Source of the DNA: an uncultured Caryophanales bacterium
GTDB taxonomy: Bacteria > Bacillota_I > Bacilli_A > RFN20 > CAG-826
Length of the DNA: 9,202 bases
Direction: 5' to 3'
Assembly: GCA_946183335.1 (NCBI GenBank)
Contig: CAMGZN010000039.1
Coordinates: 1-9,202, forward strand
Positions 1 through 5,720 of this stretch are shown here, one piece after another. The notes beneath the pieces are model-generated. The model worked only from the letters and a program-made list of their open reading frames with translations. It did no database searches and had not been told where the DNA came from. A program made the translations under genes and the position numbers. How positions within the stretch are numbered: the first letter of the stretch is position 1; each line of letters opens with the position of its first letter.

Positions 1-121
1 ACACAGCCTTAAGATTGCCGTTGCAGCCTCCTGTAAACGAAACGTTCCTGACAACATCTCCGTCAATCGTGAAATGTATCTCGGTCGGACATACCATTTT
101 CGGTCTGTAAGTGTATTCCAT
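1..121 (-). CDS. TSCPD domain protein, 3' end outside window (partial)
   Basis: The ATG at 121-119 opens a frame of 40 codons that runs off the window edge. The visible protein starts MEYTYRPKMVC and continues to a GGCNGNLKAV segment. Cys11 and Cys33, the latter in the GGCNGN motif, match the start of the small (about 80-90 aa) TIGR03905-type TSCPD proteins. These are named for a Thr-Ser-Cys-Pro-Asp motif that would lie beyond the visible part. Related domains occur at the C-terminus of some ribonucleotide reductases and are thought to bind metal or nucleotide; the role of the stand-alone proteins is unknown. A good Shine-Dalgarno (AAAGGAGT, 129-136) and a consensus-like promoter upstream fix the start. 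By hand count 55 of the first 120 bases are G or C, somewhat richer than the neighbouring genes. Codons such as CCG, ACC, AGG and GTC are more frequent here, so a different ancestry is possible. The family call is from memory of the motif. Confidence 0.8.
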   Translation of the reverse strand, partial: MEYTYRPKMVCPTEIHFTIDGDVVRNVSFTGGCNGNLKAV

Positions 122-149
122 AATAAAAACTCCTTTATTAATCGCTCTA

Positions 150-178
150 ATTATAGATAAATAAATCTATAAATGCAA
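150..178 (-). promoter_or_regulatory. Sigma-A-type promoter of the TSCPD gene
   Basis: Read on the minus strand there is TTGCAT (178-173), a 17-base spacer, then a perfect TATAAT (155-150). Transcription would start near position 143, leaving a leader of roughly 20 bases that contains the AAAGGAGT ribosome-binding site. This is the best -35/-10 pair in the window. It suggests the TSCPD gene is transcribed independently of relA, although I see no clear terminator between the two. Confidence 0.7.
151..172. repeat. Inverted repeat within the TSCPD promoter spacer
   Basis: The arms TTATAGAT (151-158) and ATCTATAA (165-172) are perfect 8-base inverted repeats separated by AAATAA. Together they span the promoter spacer and overlap five bases of the -10 box. 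The position fits a dimeric repressor operator. It is very AT-rich, so chance symmetry cannot be excluded. Confidence 0.4.
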
Positions 179-213
179 TTGATTATAAATGGAGTATAAA
201 AATATGATTTAAA

Positions 214-2415
214 TTAATGGAAAACACGAGTTACTTCATAGACGGATTTAACGTTTAACAAAACGTTCACCACATCACGAAGTTGTAAGGCGTTCTTGAC
301 ATAAATTGTGCAGACAATCGAGGTTGTCATTGTTGATGAGTGAAGTTGACAATTCAAAGATGTCACAGACACTTTTTGTGCAGAGAAAATTTGCATCACA
401 TCAGTGACCAAATTTGCGCGGTCGTAACACTCAATTTTGAGGTCCACTGGATATGTTCCGTCTTTGAGGTCTTCTTTCCAAAAAACATCGATCAATCGCT
501 GCTTTTCGTTAATAATGTTTGGGCAGTTTTTCACGTGAACGGTGATACCTTTTCCTTTGGTAATGTAGCCAACAATTTCATCACCTGGAATAGGGGTACA
601 GCAACCGCCTAAAGTGATTGCGATTTTGCCTGCATTTGGAACATAAACTGGGCATGTATCATTGTCATTTTTACGAACTTTATCAACTTTAATTTCTTCC
701 TTTGGACGAACATTCAAAAAGTCAATGATTGCCGCTGGAATTGGGTTCTTGTTCGAGATGGCTAAATATAGTTCATCTAAATCTTTTAAATTAAATTGTT
801 TGAAGACCTTGTCTTGATTCACAAGACGTTCCATGTCGGATTCACCGATTCCAATTGTCTTAAAAGCATCGATCATTGCGTCCCTGCCTTTGGCAATCTT
901 GTCGTCTTTCATAAATTCCGCATTCTTTTTGGCGAGGAATTTACGAATATGAGATTTAGCAAAATTGCTGGTCGCGATATTTAACCAACCTTCATTTGGT
1001 CCGGTAGCGTTATTTGAAGTTTTAATCTCCACAACGTCGCCAGTTTTAAGAGTTGTGTTAAGTGGAACCATTGAATTATTAACCTTAGCTCCAACAGCTT
1101 TTTCTGCAACCTTTGTATGAATCTTATAAGCAAAGTCAATCGGGGTTGCGCCTTGTGGAAGATCGATTACTTTACCCTGAGGGGTAAAAACATAGACGTT
1201 TGCATTGAAAATATCATTCGACAAAGTCGACATATATTCTTTAGCGTTGAGATCTTCTTCACTAATCGTGACAAAGTCACGGAGCCAATGCAAACGTTCC
1301 TCGATTTCTTTTTGTTCACGAGATGCGTTGTAGTTGGTTCCTTCTTTATATCTCCAGTGTGCAGCAACACCACTTTCAGCAACTTCATCCATCTCTTTGG
1401 TTCGAATTTGAACTTCAAAGATATTTCCATCACCTGAAAGAATACATGTGTGCAAGGATTGATACATGTTTGGTTTTGGCATGGCAATATAATCTTTGAA
1501 TCGACCTGGAATTGGTTTATATGTCGCGTGAATAATACCTAAAATTTCATAGCAGTTCAGTTCTGATTCAGTAATGATACGCATTGCAAGAATGTCAAAA
1601 ATATCTTCAAATTTATGATGTTTTTGATAGATTTTTCGATAAATCGAATAGATAGATTTAACACGTGATTCCATTTGGAAAGGAATCTTCTTTTCGAACA
1701 AATCATCTGCAACTTTCTTGGAGAAGGTTTCAAGAGATTTCATCGCGTTTTTCACCTTCGAATTAACAAGTTGAGAAATCTCTTCATATTTCTCTGGTTC
1801 AAGGTATTTTAATGACAAGTCTTCTAACTCAGATTTGACTTGGTTCATACCTAAACGGTGAGCGATTGGTGCGAACACTTCGAGAGTTTCACGAGCCAAA
1901 ACAATTTGACGGTCTGGTGCTAAAGCACCAAGTGTTCGCATATTGTGGAGACGATCAGCAAGTTTAATTAAAATCACACGAACGTCACGGGCCATCCCGA
2001 GGAAAATCTTACGATGATCTTCAGCGACAAACTCATCTTCAGTTCGGTGGGAAAGTTTAAGACGTTGGATTTTGGTTAAGCAATCAACAAGATAGGCAAT
2101 ATCATCTCCAAATTCTTTTTTAATATCTTCGACACTCGTATTTGTGTCTTCGACAACATCATGAAGAAGTCCAGCGCAAAGTGTGGCCGGGCCAGCTTGA
2201 AGTTGTGCCAAAATAAAGCACACTTCAATAAGATGGTGAATGTATGGCTCACCAGATTTACGTGATTGTTTTGCGTGTTTTTTCTCAGCAAACTTATATG
2301 CTTTTTCAATTAAAGCACGTGATTTTTCATCGCGAATATAGACGTAGAAAACATCCTTGACTTCGTCAAAGGTATGGAGTTTATTTTCATTACTTACATT
2401 CACTACGTTTGCCAT
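214..2415 (-). CDS. relA: Bifunctional (p)ppGpp synthetase/hydrolase (RelA/SpoT homolog, long Rel)
   Basis: This cytoplasmic enzyme makes and degrades the alarmone (p)ppGpp in the stringent response. At 733 aa it has the usual long-Rel length. The N-terminal hydrolase domain keeps R52-K53, H61, the H85-D86 pair, D154 and N158. The synthetase domain carries RFKD at 305-308 (the form typical of bifunctional Rel), the G-loop tyrosine Y318 and catalytic E334 in EVQIRT. A TGS domain follows at about 405-467, then a zinc-finger region (C605, C606, H627, C631) and an ACT domain at about 656-733. All catalytic residues I could check are present, so both activities are expected. One small oddity is HL in place of the usual HP after H61. 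The start is secure: M1 is the only Met before residue 141, and an in-frame TAA lies upstream with no other start codon between. No Shine-Dalgarno precedes it. A terminator insulates it from the lipoprotein gene upstream. Confidence 0.97.
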   Translation of the reverse strand: MANVVNVSNENKLHTFDEVKDVFYVYIRDEKSRALIEKAYKFAEKKHAKQSRKSGEPYIHHLIEVCFILAQLQAGPATLCAGLLHDVVEDTNTSVEDIKKEFGDDIAYLVDCLTKIQRLKLSHRTEDEFVAEDHRKIFLGMARDVRVILIKLADRLHNMRTLGALAPDRQIVLARETLEVFAPIAHRLGMNQVKSELEDLSLKYLEPEKYEEISQLVNSKVKNAMKSLETFSKKVADDLFEKKIPFQMESRVKSIYSIYRKIYQKHHKFEDIFDILAMRIITESELNCYEILGIIHATYKPIPGRFKDYIAMPKPNMYQSLHTCILSGDGNIFEVQIRTKEMDEVAESGVAAHWRYKEGTNYNASREQKEIEERLHWLRDFVTISEEDLNAKEYMSTLSNDIFNANVYVFTPQGKVIDLPQGATPIDFAYKIHTKVAEKAVGAKVNNSMVPLNTTLKTGDVVEIKTSNNATGPNEGWLNIATSNFAKSHIRKFLAKKNAEFMKDDKIAKGRDAMIDAFKTIGIGESDMERLVNQDKVFKQFNLKDLDELYLAISNKNPIPAAIIDFLNVRPKEEIKVDKVRKNDNDTCPVYVPNAGKIAITLGGCCTPIPGDEIVGYITKGKGITVHVKNCPNIINEKQRLIDVFWKEDLKDGTYPVDLKIECYDRANLVTDVMQIFSAQKVSVTSLNCQLHSSTMTTSIVCTIYVKNALQLRDVVNVLLNVKSVYEVTRVFH

Positions 2416-2425
2416 CTTGCTAAAT

Positions 2426-2454
2426 ATTATACCAACCTTCTTTTAAAAGAAAAG
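2426..2454 (-). promoter_or_regulatory. relA promoter with extended -10, probably giving a leaderless mRNA
   Basis: Read on the minus strand, TGGTATAAT (2434-2426) is a TG-N-TATAAT extended -10, and only ten bases separate it from the relA ATG. A start point 6-8 bases beyond the -10 falls at about 2418-2420, leaving only a few bases of leader. The -35 position (CTTTTC, 2454-2449, 17-base spacer) is poor, as is common with extended -10 promoters. A purine-rich AGAAGG lies about 20 bases before the ATG, upstream of the -10, so it cannot serve as the ribosome-binding site of this transcript. Confidence 0.6.
2438..2451. repeat. 14-bp palindrome between the -10 and -35 of relA
   Basis: TTCTTTTAAAAGAA is a perfect palindrome lying in the spacer and -35 region of the relA promoter. 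It could be a protein-binding site, but runs of T then A form such symmetry easily in AT-rich DNA. Confidence 0.3.
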
Positions 2455-2470
2455 CGAAGTAATATACGTA

Positions 2471-2500
2471 TAAGAAAAGAGGCTGGAAGAACCAACCTCT
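2471..2500 (-). terminator. Rho-independent terminator after the 393-aa lipoprotein gene
   Basis: On the minus strand AGAGGTTGG (2500-2492) pairs with CCAGCCTCT (2486-2478) across a five-base loop. This gives nine pairs with one G-U wobble, followed by TTTCTTA. It starts 20 bases after the stop codon and precedes the relA promoter. Confidence 0.85.
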
Positions 2501-2519
2501 AATCATTTAATAAATTCTA

Positions 2520-3701
2520 TTAGCTTATCACAATGTCTTTAACATACATCGCGTTTTCAGCTGGTGATTGAACTTTGAAGTATGAATGCCCAGTAATTGT
2601 GTAGGTTGTTGTGTAGTTATAAGCTGCGAAGTTTCCTTCTTTAACATCTGTTCCTGCAGCAACACCATTAACTGTTGTTCCCTCATTACATGGCACGTTT
2701 GTAGAAATATCTGATGCGCTATCACCAACCATTACAACTGGATGATATTTAGATGCTTCCGAAGCATATGTAGCAAACCAGTGAATAGTGATAGTTGTTT
2801 TTGAAACAGCAGATTTAACTGTCAATGTTCCACCACCCTTAGCATCGCTTTGCTTTCTAAATTGCATTGCTCCTTGTTCGTTAAAGTAGTTACCACCGCT
2901 TGTATTTGCGGCCTTAAGGCCGACTCCAACAGAGGCATCAAAAGAGACGCCATCTGTAGTAAATGAATATGCTTCGGTTGGATAAGTTGAACCTGATGGT
3001 ACAAAGCTTTGAATGTCTTCTTTGTTAATTGTAATTGAACCTTCTACTGGGGGATCATCATCACCGCCACCTTGATCATCGTCGTACCATTCAAATCCTA
3101 CGCGAACAACACCGTCCGTATCGTCTTCAAATGTCATAGTATAGATGCCAACGTACCCTTTATTATCAGCTGAACGTTTTTGCCATTCTTGCCATTCTTG
3201 AGTTTCATCAGATGCTGTTGTCTCTACCCAACTTGAATCTAATGAATTAAGGTAATTATCAGCATCTGCTTCGGTTAATGCGGTACTAAAGTAGAATCCA
3301 AAATAACTGAAATCATTGTCTTCATCAAGACCACCAGTAATGTATGGAGGAATAACACCATGAAGATTCGCTTCAAATCCAGCTTGTTCCTCAGTGGACC
3401 AGCCTGTTGCAGGTGGTACATCGCTAGATGTAGATGGTGTCACACTTGGTGTTGTGCTTGGATTAACACTTGGTGTCGCACTTGATGGATTCTGTGTATT
3501 GGATGAGGCTCCACCACCTTGTGAACTTGGATTAGCACTGCTTGGTGCTGGAGTTGATTGACCACCTTGTGAGGTTGGTTCAACAGAAGTTACTTCAACA
3601 CTAGATGATTTTTTCTTCTTTTTTGTTGTTTTCTTTCCCAGTGTACAGCCTGCTAGCATAAGGCAAGCAACTACTGGAAGAATAAGATGTTTTTTATTCA
3701 T
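2520..3701 (-). CDS. Surface lipoprotein with two predicted extracytoplasmic domains
   Basis: A 393-aa predicted lipoprotein of unknown function. Residues 1-19 form a type II signal peptide ending in the lipobox LAGC, with Cys19 as the lipidation site. A Lys-rich patch (KKTTKKKKK, 23-31) follows, then a Ser/Thr/Pro/Gln/Gly linker to about residue 96. Residues about 100-210 form an acidic, aromatic-rich domain starting GWSTEEQ and containing a VIPPYITGG segment; I have seen similar pieces in lipoproteins of uncultured gut Mollicutes-like bacteria. A DDDQGGGDDD spacer leads to a beta-rich domain (221-393) ending MYVKDIVIS, similar in plan to the ends of the two upstream lipoproteins. The start chosen is the ATG at 3701, preceded by GAAAGAAGG at seven bases. 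An in-frame TTG 18 bases upstream overlaps that ribosome-binding site and would put MKEGFS before the signal peptide, so I rejected it. Adhesion or ligand binding is inference. Confidence 0.85.
   Translation of the reverse strand: MNKKHLILPVVACLMLAGCTLGKKTTKKKKKSSSVEVTSVEPTSQGGQSTPAPSSANPSSQGGGASSNTQNPSSATPSVNPSTTPSVTPSTSSDVPPATGWSTEEQAGFEANLHGVIPPYITGGLDEDNDFSYFGFYFSTALTEADADNYLNSLDSSWVETTASDETQEWQEWQKRSADNKGYVGIYTMTFEDDTDGVVRVGFEWYDDDQGGGDDDPPVEGSITINKEDIQSFVPSGSTYPTEAYSFTTDGVSFDASVGVGLKAANTSGGNYFNEQGAMQFRKQSDAKGGGTLTVKSAVSKTTITIHWFATYASEASKYHPVVMVGDSASDISTNVPCNEGTTVNGVAAGTDVKEGNFAAYNYTTTYTITGHSYFKVQSPAENAMYVKDIVIS
3181..3198. repeat. Two tandem copies of a 9-base unit
   Basis: TGCCATTCT occurs twice back to back and encodes EWQ-EWQ (residues 169-174) in the middle domain of the 393-aa lipoprotein. 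It looks like a small in-frame duplication. Confidence 0.7.
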
Positions 3702-3725
3702 AGAAAAACCTTCTTTCAATAATAT

Positions 3726-3754
3726 TTTATATTATTTCATATAAATAAAAAAGA
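3726..3754 (-). promoter_or_regulatory. Possible promoter of the 393-aa lipoprotein gene
   Basis: Between the upstream terminator and the ribosome-binding site the minus strand has TATAAA (3731-3726), with a weak TCTTTT 17 bases further upstream inside the terminator tail. A start point near 3719 would leave a leader of about 18 bases. The region is almost pure A/T, so the exact boxes are uncertain. The terminator just upstream is the stronger reason to expect a promoter here. Confidence 0.3.
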
Positions 3755-3774
3755 GAGGAATAAATTCCTCTCTT
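3744..3774 (-). terminator. Rho-independent terminator after the 215-aa lipoprotein gene
   Basis: On the minus strand AAGAGAGGAAT (3774-3764) is perfectly complementary to ATTCCTCTCTT (3761-3751), followed directly by TTTTTATTTAT. It lies about 40 bases after the stop codon. The plus strand also has TTAGTTTT after the same stem, so weak function in that direction is possible. Confidence 0.9.
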
Positions 3775-3815
3775 AGTTTTGTAATAGAAAATAACTTATT
3801 TATATTCCTTAATTA

Positions 3816-4463
3816 TTAAGCAATGAACTTAACGGAGTCAACACGCGCCTGGTGGGCAATGTTAGCGTACTTAATGCTGGTTGCAGCAGATTTAAGTGTA
3901 ACGGTAGTTTTCATATTTGTTTCATCAACTTCACTTGTTGCGTCGCTGTGATCAAAGTTGAAAGCATATTGTGTTGGGTTGGTGTTAAAGCTGAACCATT
4001 GGATTTCAAGCTTTGTAAATGCGGATGGAGCGCTGAATGTGACATCAAACGCTTTATACATTCTGAATGAGTTTGTGCCAGTAGCATTAACGCAGTCAGC
4101 GATGGTGTTTTGGGTATTACTACCCTGTTCAATAAGAACAGTGTATCCATCGTTTGTAAATGTGACAGAATTGGTTTCTTGTGCACCCTTATCAGCATTT
4201 GCTTTTAATGTGACAGTTCCGTTTCCACCGGAACCGCCGCCTCCGCCGCCACCACCTTGGGATGTTGGCTTAACGGAAGTTCCACCACCTCCGCCACCAC
4301 CTTGTGATGTAACGGATTGTCCGCCACCACCTTGAGAGGTGGTTTGGGAAGTTACTTCAGCATTACTGGATTTTTTCTTCTTGCTAGATTTCTTGGTTGT
4401 TGTACAACCTGCGAGAAGAAGAGCACCGAGTACTGGGAATAAAACTAAATTAGTTTTCTTCAT
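3816..4463 (-). CDS. Small surface lipoprotein with poly-glycine linker
   Basis: A 215-aa predicted lipoprotein of unknown function. Residues 1-20 are a signal peptide with lipobox LAGC (Cys20). A Lys/Ser patch (TTTKKSSKKKKSSN, 21-34) follows, then a flexible linker (35-82) built from repeats of TSQGGGG, with glycine runs of up to eight. The C-terminal domain (about 83-215) is beta-rich and ends VDSVKFIA. It has a FTNDGYT segment and an FRMYKAF ... LEIQWF stretch that line up with FTTDGVS and FRKQSD ... ITIHWF in the 393-aa neighbour, so the two domains are probably homologous. It lies between two terminators with a promoter upstream, so it is probably monocistronic. The start is the ATG at 4463; AAAGGAG lies about 14 bases upstream, which is a long spacing. 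No enzyme motif is visible; ligand or glycan binding is only a guess. Confidence 0.85.
   Translation of the reverse strand: MKKTNLVLFPVLGALLLAGCTTTKKSSKKKKSSNAEVTSQTTSQGGGGQSVTSQGGGGGGGTSVKPTSQGGGGGGGGSGGNGTVTLKANADKGAQETNSVTFTNDGYTVLIEQGSNTQNTIADCVNATGTNSFRMYKAFDVTFSAPSAFTKLEIQWFSFNTNPTQYAFNFDHSDATSEVDETNMKTTVTLKSAATSIKYANIAHQARVDSVKFIA
4246..4340. repeat. Three spaced repeats encoding the TSQGGGG linker
   Basis: Near-identical 20-base units beginning CCGCCACCACCTTG lie at 4246-4265, 4291-4310 and 4321-4340. Their starts are 45 and 30 bases apart, both multiples of 15, so the reading frame is kept. They encode the Gly-rich linker on the minus strand. A similar CCACCACCTTGTGA stretch encodes SQGGG in the 393-aa lipoprotein. 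Copy number could change by slippage or recombination without breaking the gene. Confidence 0.75.
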
Positions 4464-4481
4464 AAGTAATTGATAATCTCC

Positions 4482-4501
4482 TTTCTATTACTGAATAGAA
4501 A
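4482..4501 (-). repeat. Inverted repeat next to the ribosome-binding site of the 215-aa lipoprotein gene
   Basis: On the minus strand TTTCTATT (4501-4494) and AATAGAAA (4489-4482) form an eight-pair stem with loop CAGT. It is followed at once by GGAG, so the stem includes the AAA of the AAAGGAG ribosome-binding site. Seven of the eight pairs are A-U, so the stem would be weak, and a regulatory effect is speculative. Confidence 0.4.
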
Positions 4502-4534
4502 TGAAATCGTACGTTTTTCACTTCTATATAAATA

Positions 4535-4543
4535 ATTATAACA
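4535..4543 (-). promoter_or_regulatory. Extended -10 promoter of the 215-aa lipoprotein gene
   Basis: TGTTATAAT on the minus strand is a TG-N-TATAAT extended -10. It starts inside the T-tract of the upstream terminator. No convincing -35 is seen; that position falls in the terminator hairpin. Transcription from near 4528 would leave a leader of about 65 bases, which includes the inverted repeat beside the ribosome-binding site. Confidence 0.5.
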
Positions 4544-4572
4544 AAAAGGACTTCGTTTTAATAACGAAATCC
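4543..4572 (-). terminator. Rho-independent terminator after the 352-aa lipoprotein gene
   Basis: On the minus strand GGATTTCGTT (4572-4563) pairs with AACGAAGTCC (4557-4548), ten pairs with one G-U wobble and a five-base loop, followed by TTTTTG. It lies about 40 bases after the TAG stop codon. Confidence 0.9.
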
Positions 4573-4609
4573 ATTTTATTTATTTACTAGTATTTATAGA
4601 TGTAAACAT

Positions 4610-5668
4610 CTATTCTGAGTATTCAACAAGGATTGCTTTGAGATAAATTGCGCCAACAGATTCACCGAGTTGGAATGTAAAGTCACCTGTTTTGCCTTCA
4701 CAGTTAATGATATGGTAAGAGTAGTTTTCATCTTGCGAATAACGAGATGTATGGCATTCTTCTCCCACAGCATATGTAACTCCGCTTACCTCACGAGCAA
4801 GTTTTTCGTTTGTGCCAAACCAAGCATCAAGCATCGAGGATCCATATGTTAAGTTATAACCGGTATCTGGATCAGTTCCGCCAGCAGAGGAAATTTGTAG
4901 ACAAACTGATTTAACAGCTTTGCTGAATGTTGTCGAGAAAGTCATTGAACCTTCGTTATTTGGAGAAGCTTTACCAAATTTAAAGGCTCCGCCATATGTT
5001 CCAATTTCACCTGGTTGAGAGCGAACGAAGTGCCATGTGTGATTACCTAAAACTGCATCACCTTCGGAACTTCCTTTCTTGGTTTCATCATCGGTATTTG
5101 CCCAACCAAATTTTGCTTTTTCAGCATTTGTTTTACCAGTTGTAGACATATCAGGTTGATACATATCGACAGTACCATCATTTGGCAAAATATGAATTAC
5201 TAATTCACGAGTATATCTCGACTCAAATGAGTTAGCGGTGACTTTTAAGTCACCAGCAGCCAAACATTCAACAGAAGCATTGATTGTTCCTTCTGTTTGA
5301 GTAAGCGTTCCAAGTTCAGGCTTATCAACGGAATAATTAATAACTCTTTCTACTTCTGGGATGCCAGATTGAGATGGGGAAAGAGATCCTTTGATAGTCA
5401 CTGTTTCACCAACGAAGGCGAAGGTTTGGTTATTAGGGTTAATGGAAATACCAGTTAAGTGGTTTTCAGCAACACCTGGTGTTCCGCTATAACTACCGTA
5501 ATCTGGCATAGAATTATATGTTGGAACAGGTTGAACACTTGGAACTGGTTCTTGAGAAGTTGGAGCAGCATTAGACGTTTTTTCCTTCTTGCTGCTACCA
5601 CCAGAAGAATTACAGCCAGTTAAAAAGAGCATTGCAACAAATGGAACGAGAAGTCTTTTTACTTTCAT
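4610..5668 (-). CDS. Surface lipoprotein with bacterial Ig-like domain
   Basis: A 352-aa predicted lipoprotein of unknown function. The signal peptide ends in lipobox LTGC (Cys19). A short Lys/Ser patch (SSKKEKTSN, 25-33) and a Pro/Ser/Tyr-rich linker run to about residue 67. Residues about 70-160 look like a bacterial Ig-like (BIG2-type) fold: LTGISINPNNQTFAFVGETV, a Y-S-V-D segment, and a closing strand LVIHIL. The C-terminal domain (about 205-352) is beta-rich, with FKFGKASPNNEGSMTFST near its start and a final IYLKAILVEY strand, as in jelly-roll or galactose-binding-like domains. The mature protein has four Cys besides Cys19 (135, 256, 305, 323), enough for disulphides and more than in its neighbours. 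The start is the ATG at 5668 with AAAGGAAG ten bases upstream. It begins 45 bases after recJ with no terminator between, so read-through from recJ is possible. A cell-surface binding or adhesion role is inferred. Confidence 0.85.
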   Translation of the reverse strand: MKVKRLLVPFVAMLFLTGCNSSGGSSKKEKTSNAAPTSQEPVPSVQPVPTYNSMPDYGSYSGTPGVAENHLTGISINPNNQTFAFVGETVTIKGSLSPSQSGIPEVERVINYSVDKPELGTLTQTEGTINASVECLAAGDLKVTANSFESRYTRELVIHILPNDGTVDMYQPDMSTTGKTNAEKAKFGWANTDDETKKGSSEGDAVLGNHTWHFVRSQPGEIGTYGGAFKFGKASPNNEGSMTFSTTFSKAVKSVCLQISSAGGTDPDTGYNLTYGSSMLDAWFGTNEKLAREVSGVTYAVGEECHTSRYSQDENYSYHIINCEGKTGDFTFQLGESVGAIYLKAILVEYSE

Positions 5669-5691
5669 GGTCTGTTTTCTTCCTTTCTATA

Positions 5692-5720
5692 ATTATCGCA
5701 CAGGTGCACAAAATCAGTGA
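5692..5720 (-). promoter_or_regulatory. Possible promoter of the 352-aa lipoprotein gene
   Basis: On the minus strand TGCGATAAT (5700-5692) resembles an extended -10 (TG-N-GATAAT). A weak TCACTG lies 17 bases upstream, overlapping the recJ stop codon. The predicted start near 5685 leaves a short leader containing the AAAGGAAG site. Confidence 0.4.

Noticed and set aside
340..1437. Plus-strand and alternative minus-strand frames within relA
   Set aside because: relA covers this region with intact domains and catalytic motifs; the other frames have no recognisable features.
3702..3719. TTG start extending the 393-aa lipoprotein by six residues (MKEGFS)
   Set aside because: This TTG overlaps the GAAAGAAGG ribosome-binding site of the ATG at 3701, and the extension would sit before an otherwise standard lipoprotein signal peptide.
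3958..4335. Plus-strand frame of 125 aa with a proline-rich end
   Set aside because: It is the reverse of the poly-glycine linker and C-terminal domain of the 215-aa lipoprotein gene; the proline run is a direct consequence of the glycine codons. No ribosome-binding site or protein family supports it.
5697..5713. GTGCACCTGTGC between recJ and the 352-aa lipoprotein as a terminator
   Set aside because: The only stem is four pairs with a two-base loop and there is no T-tract after it.
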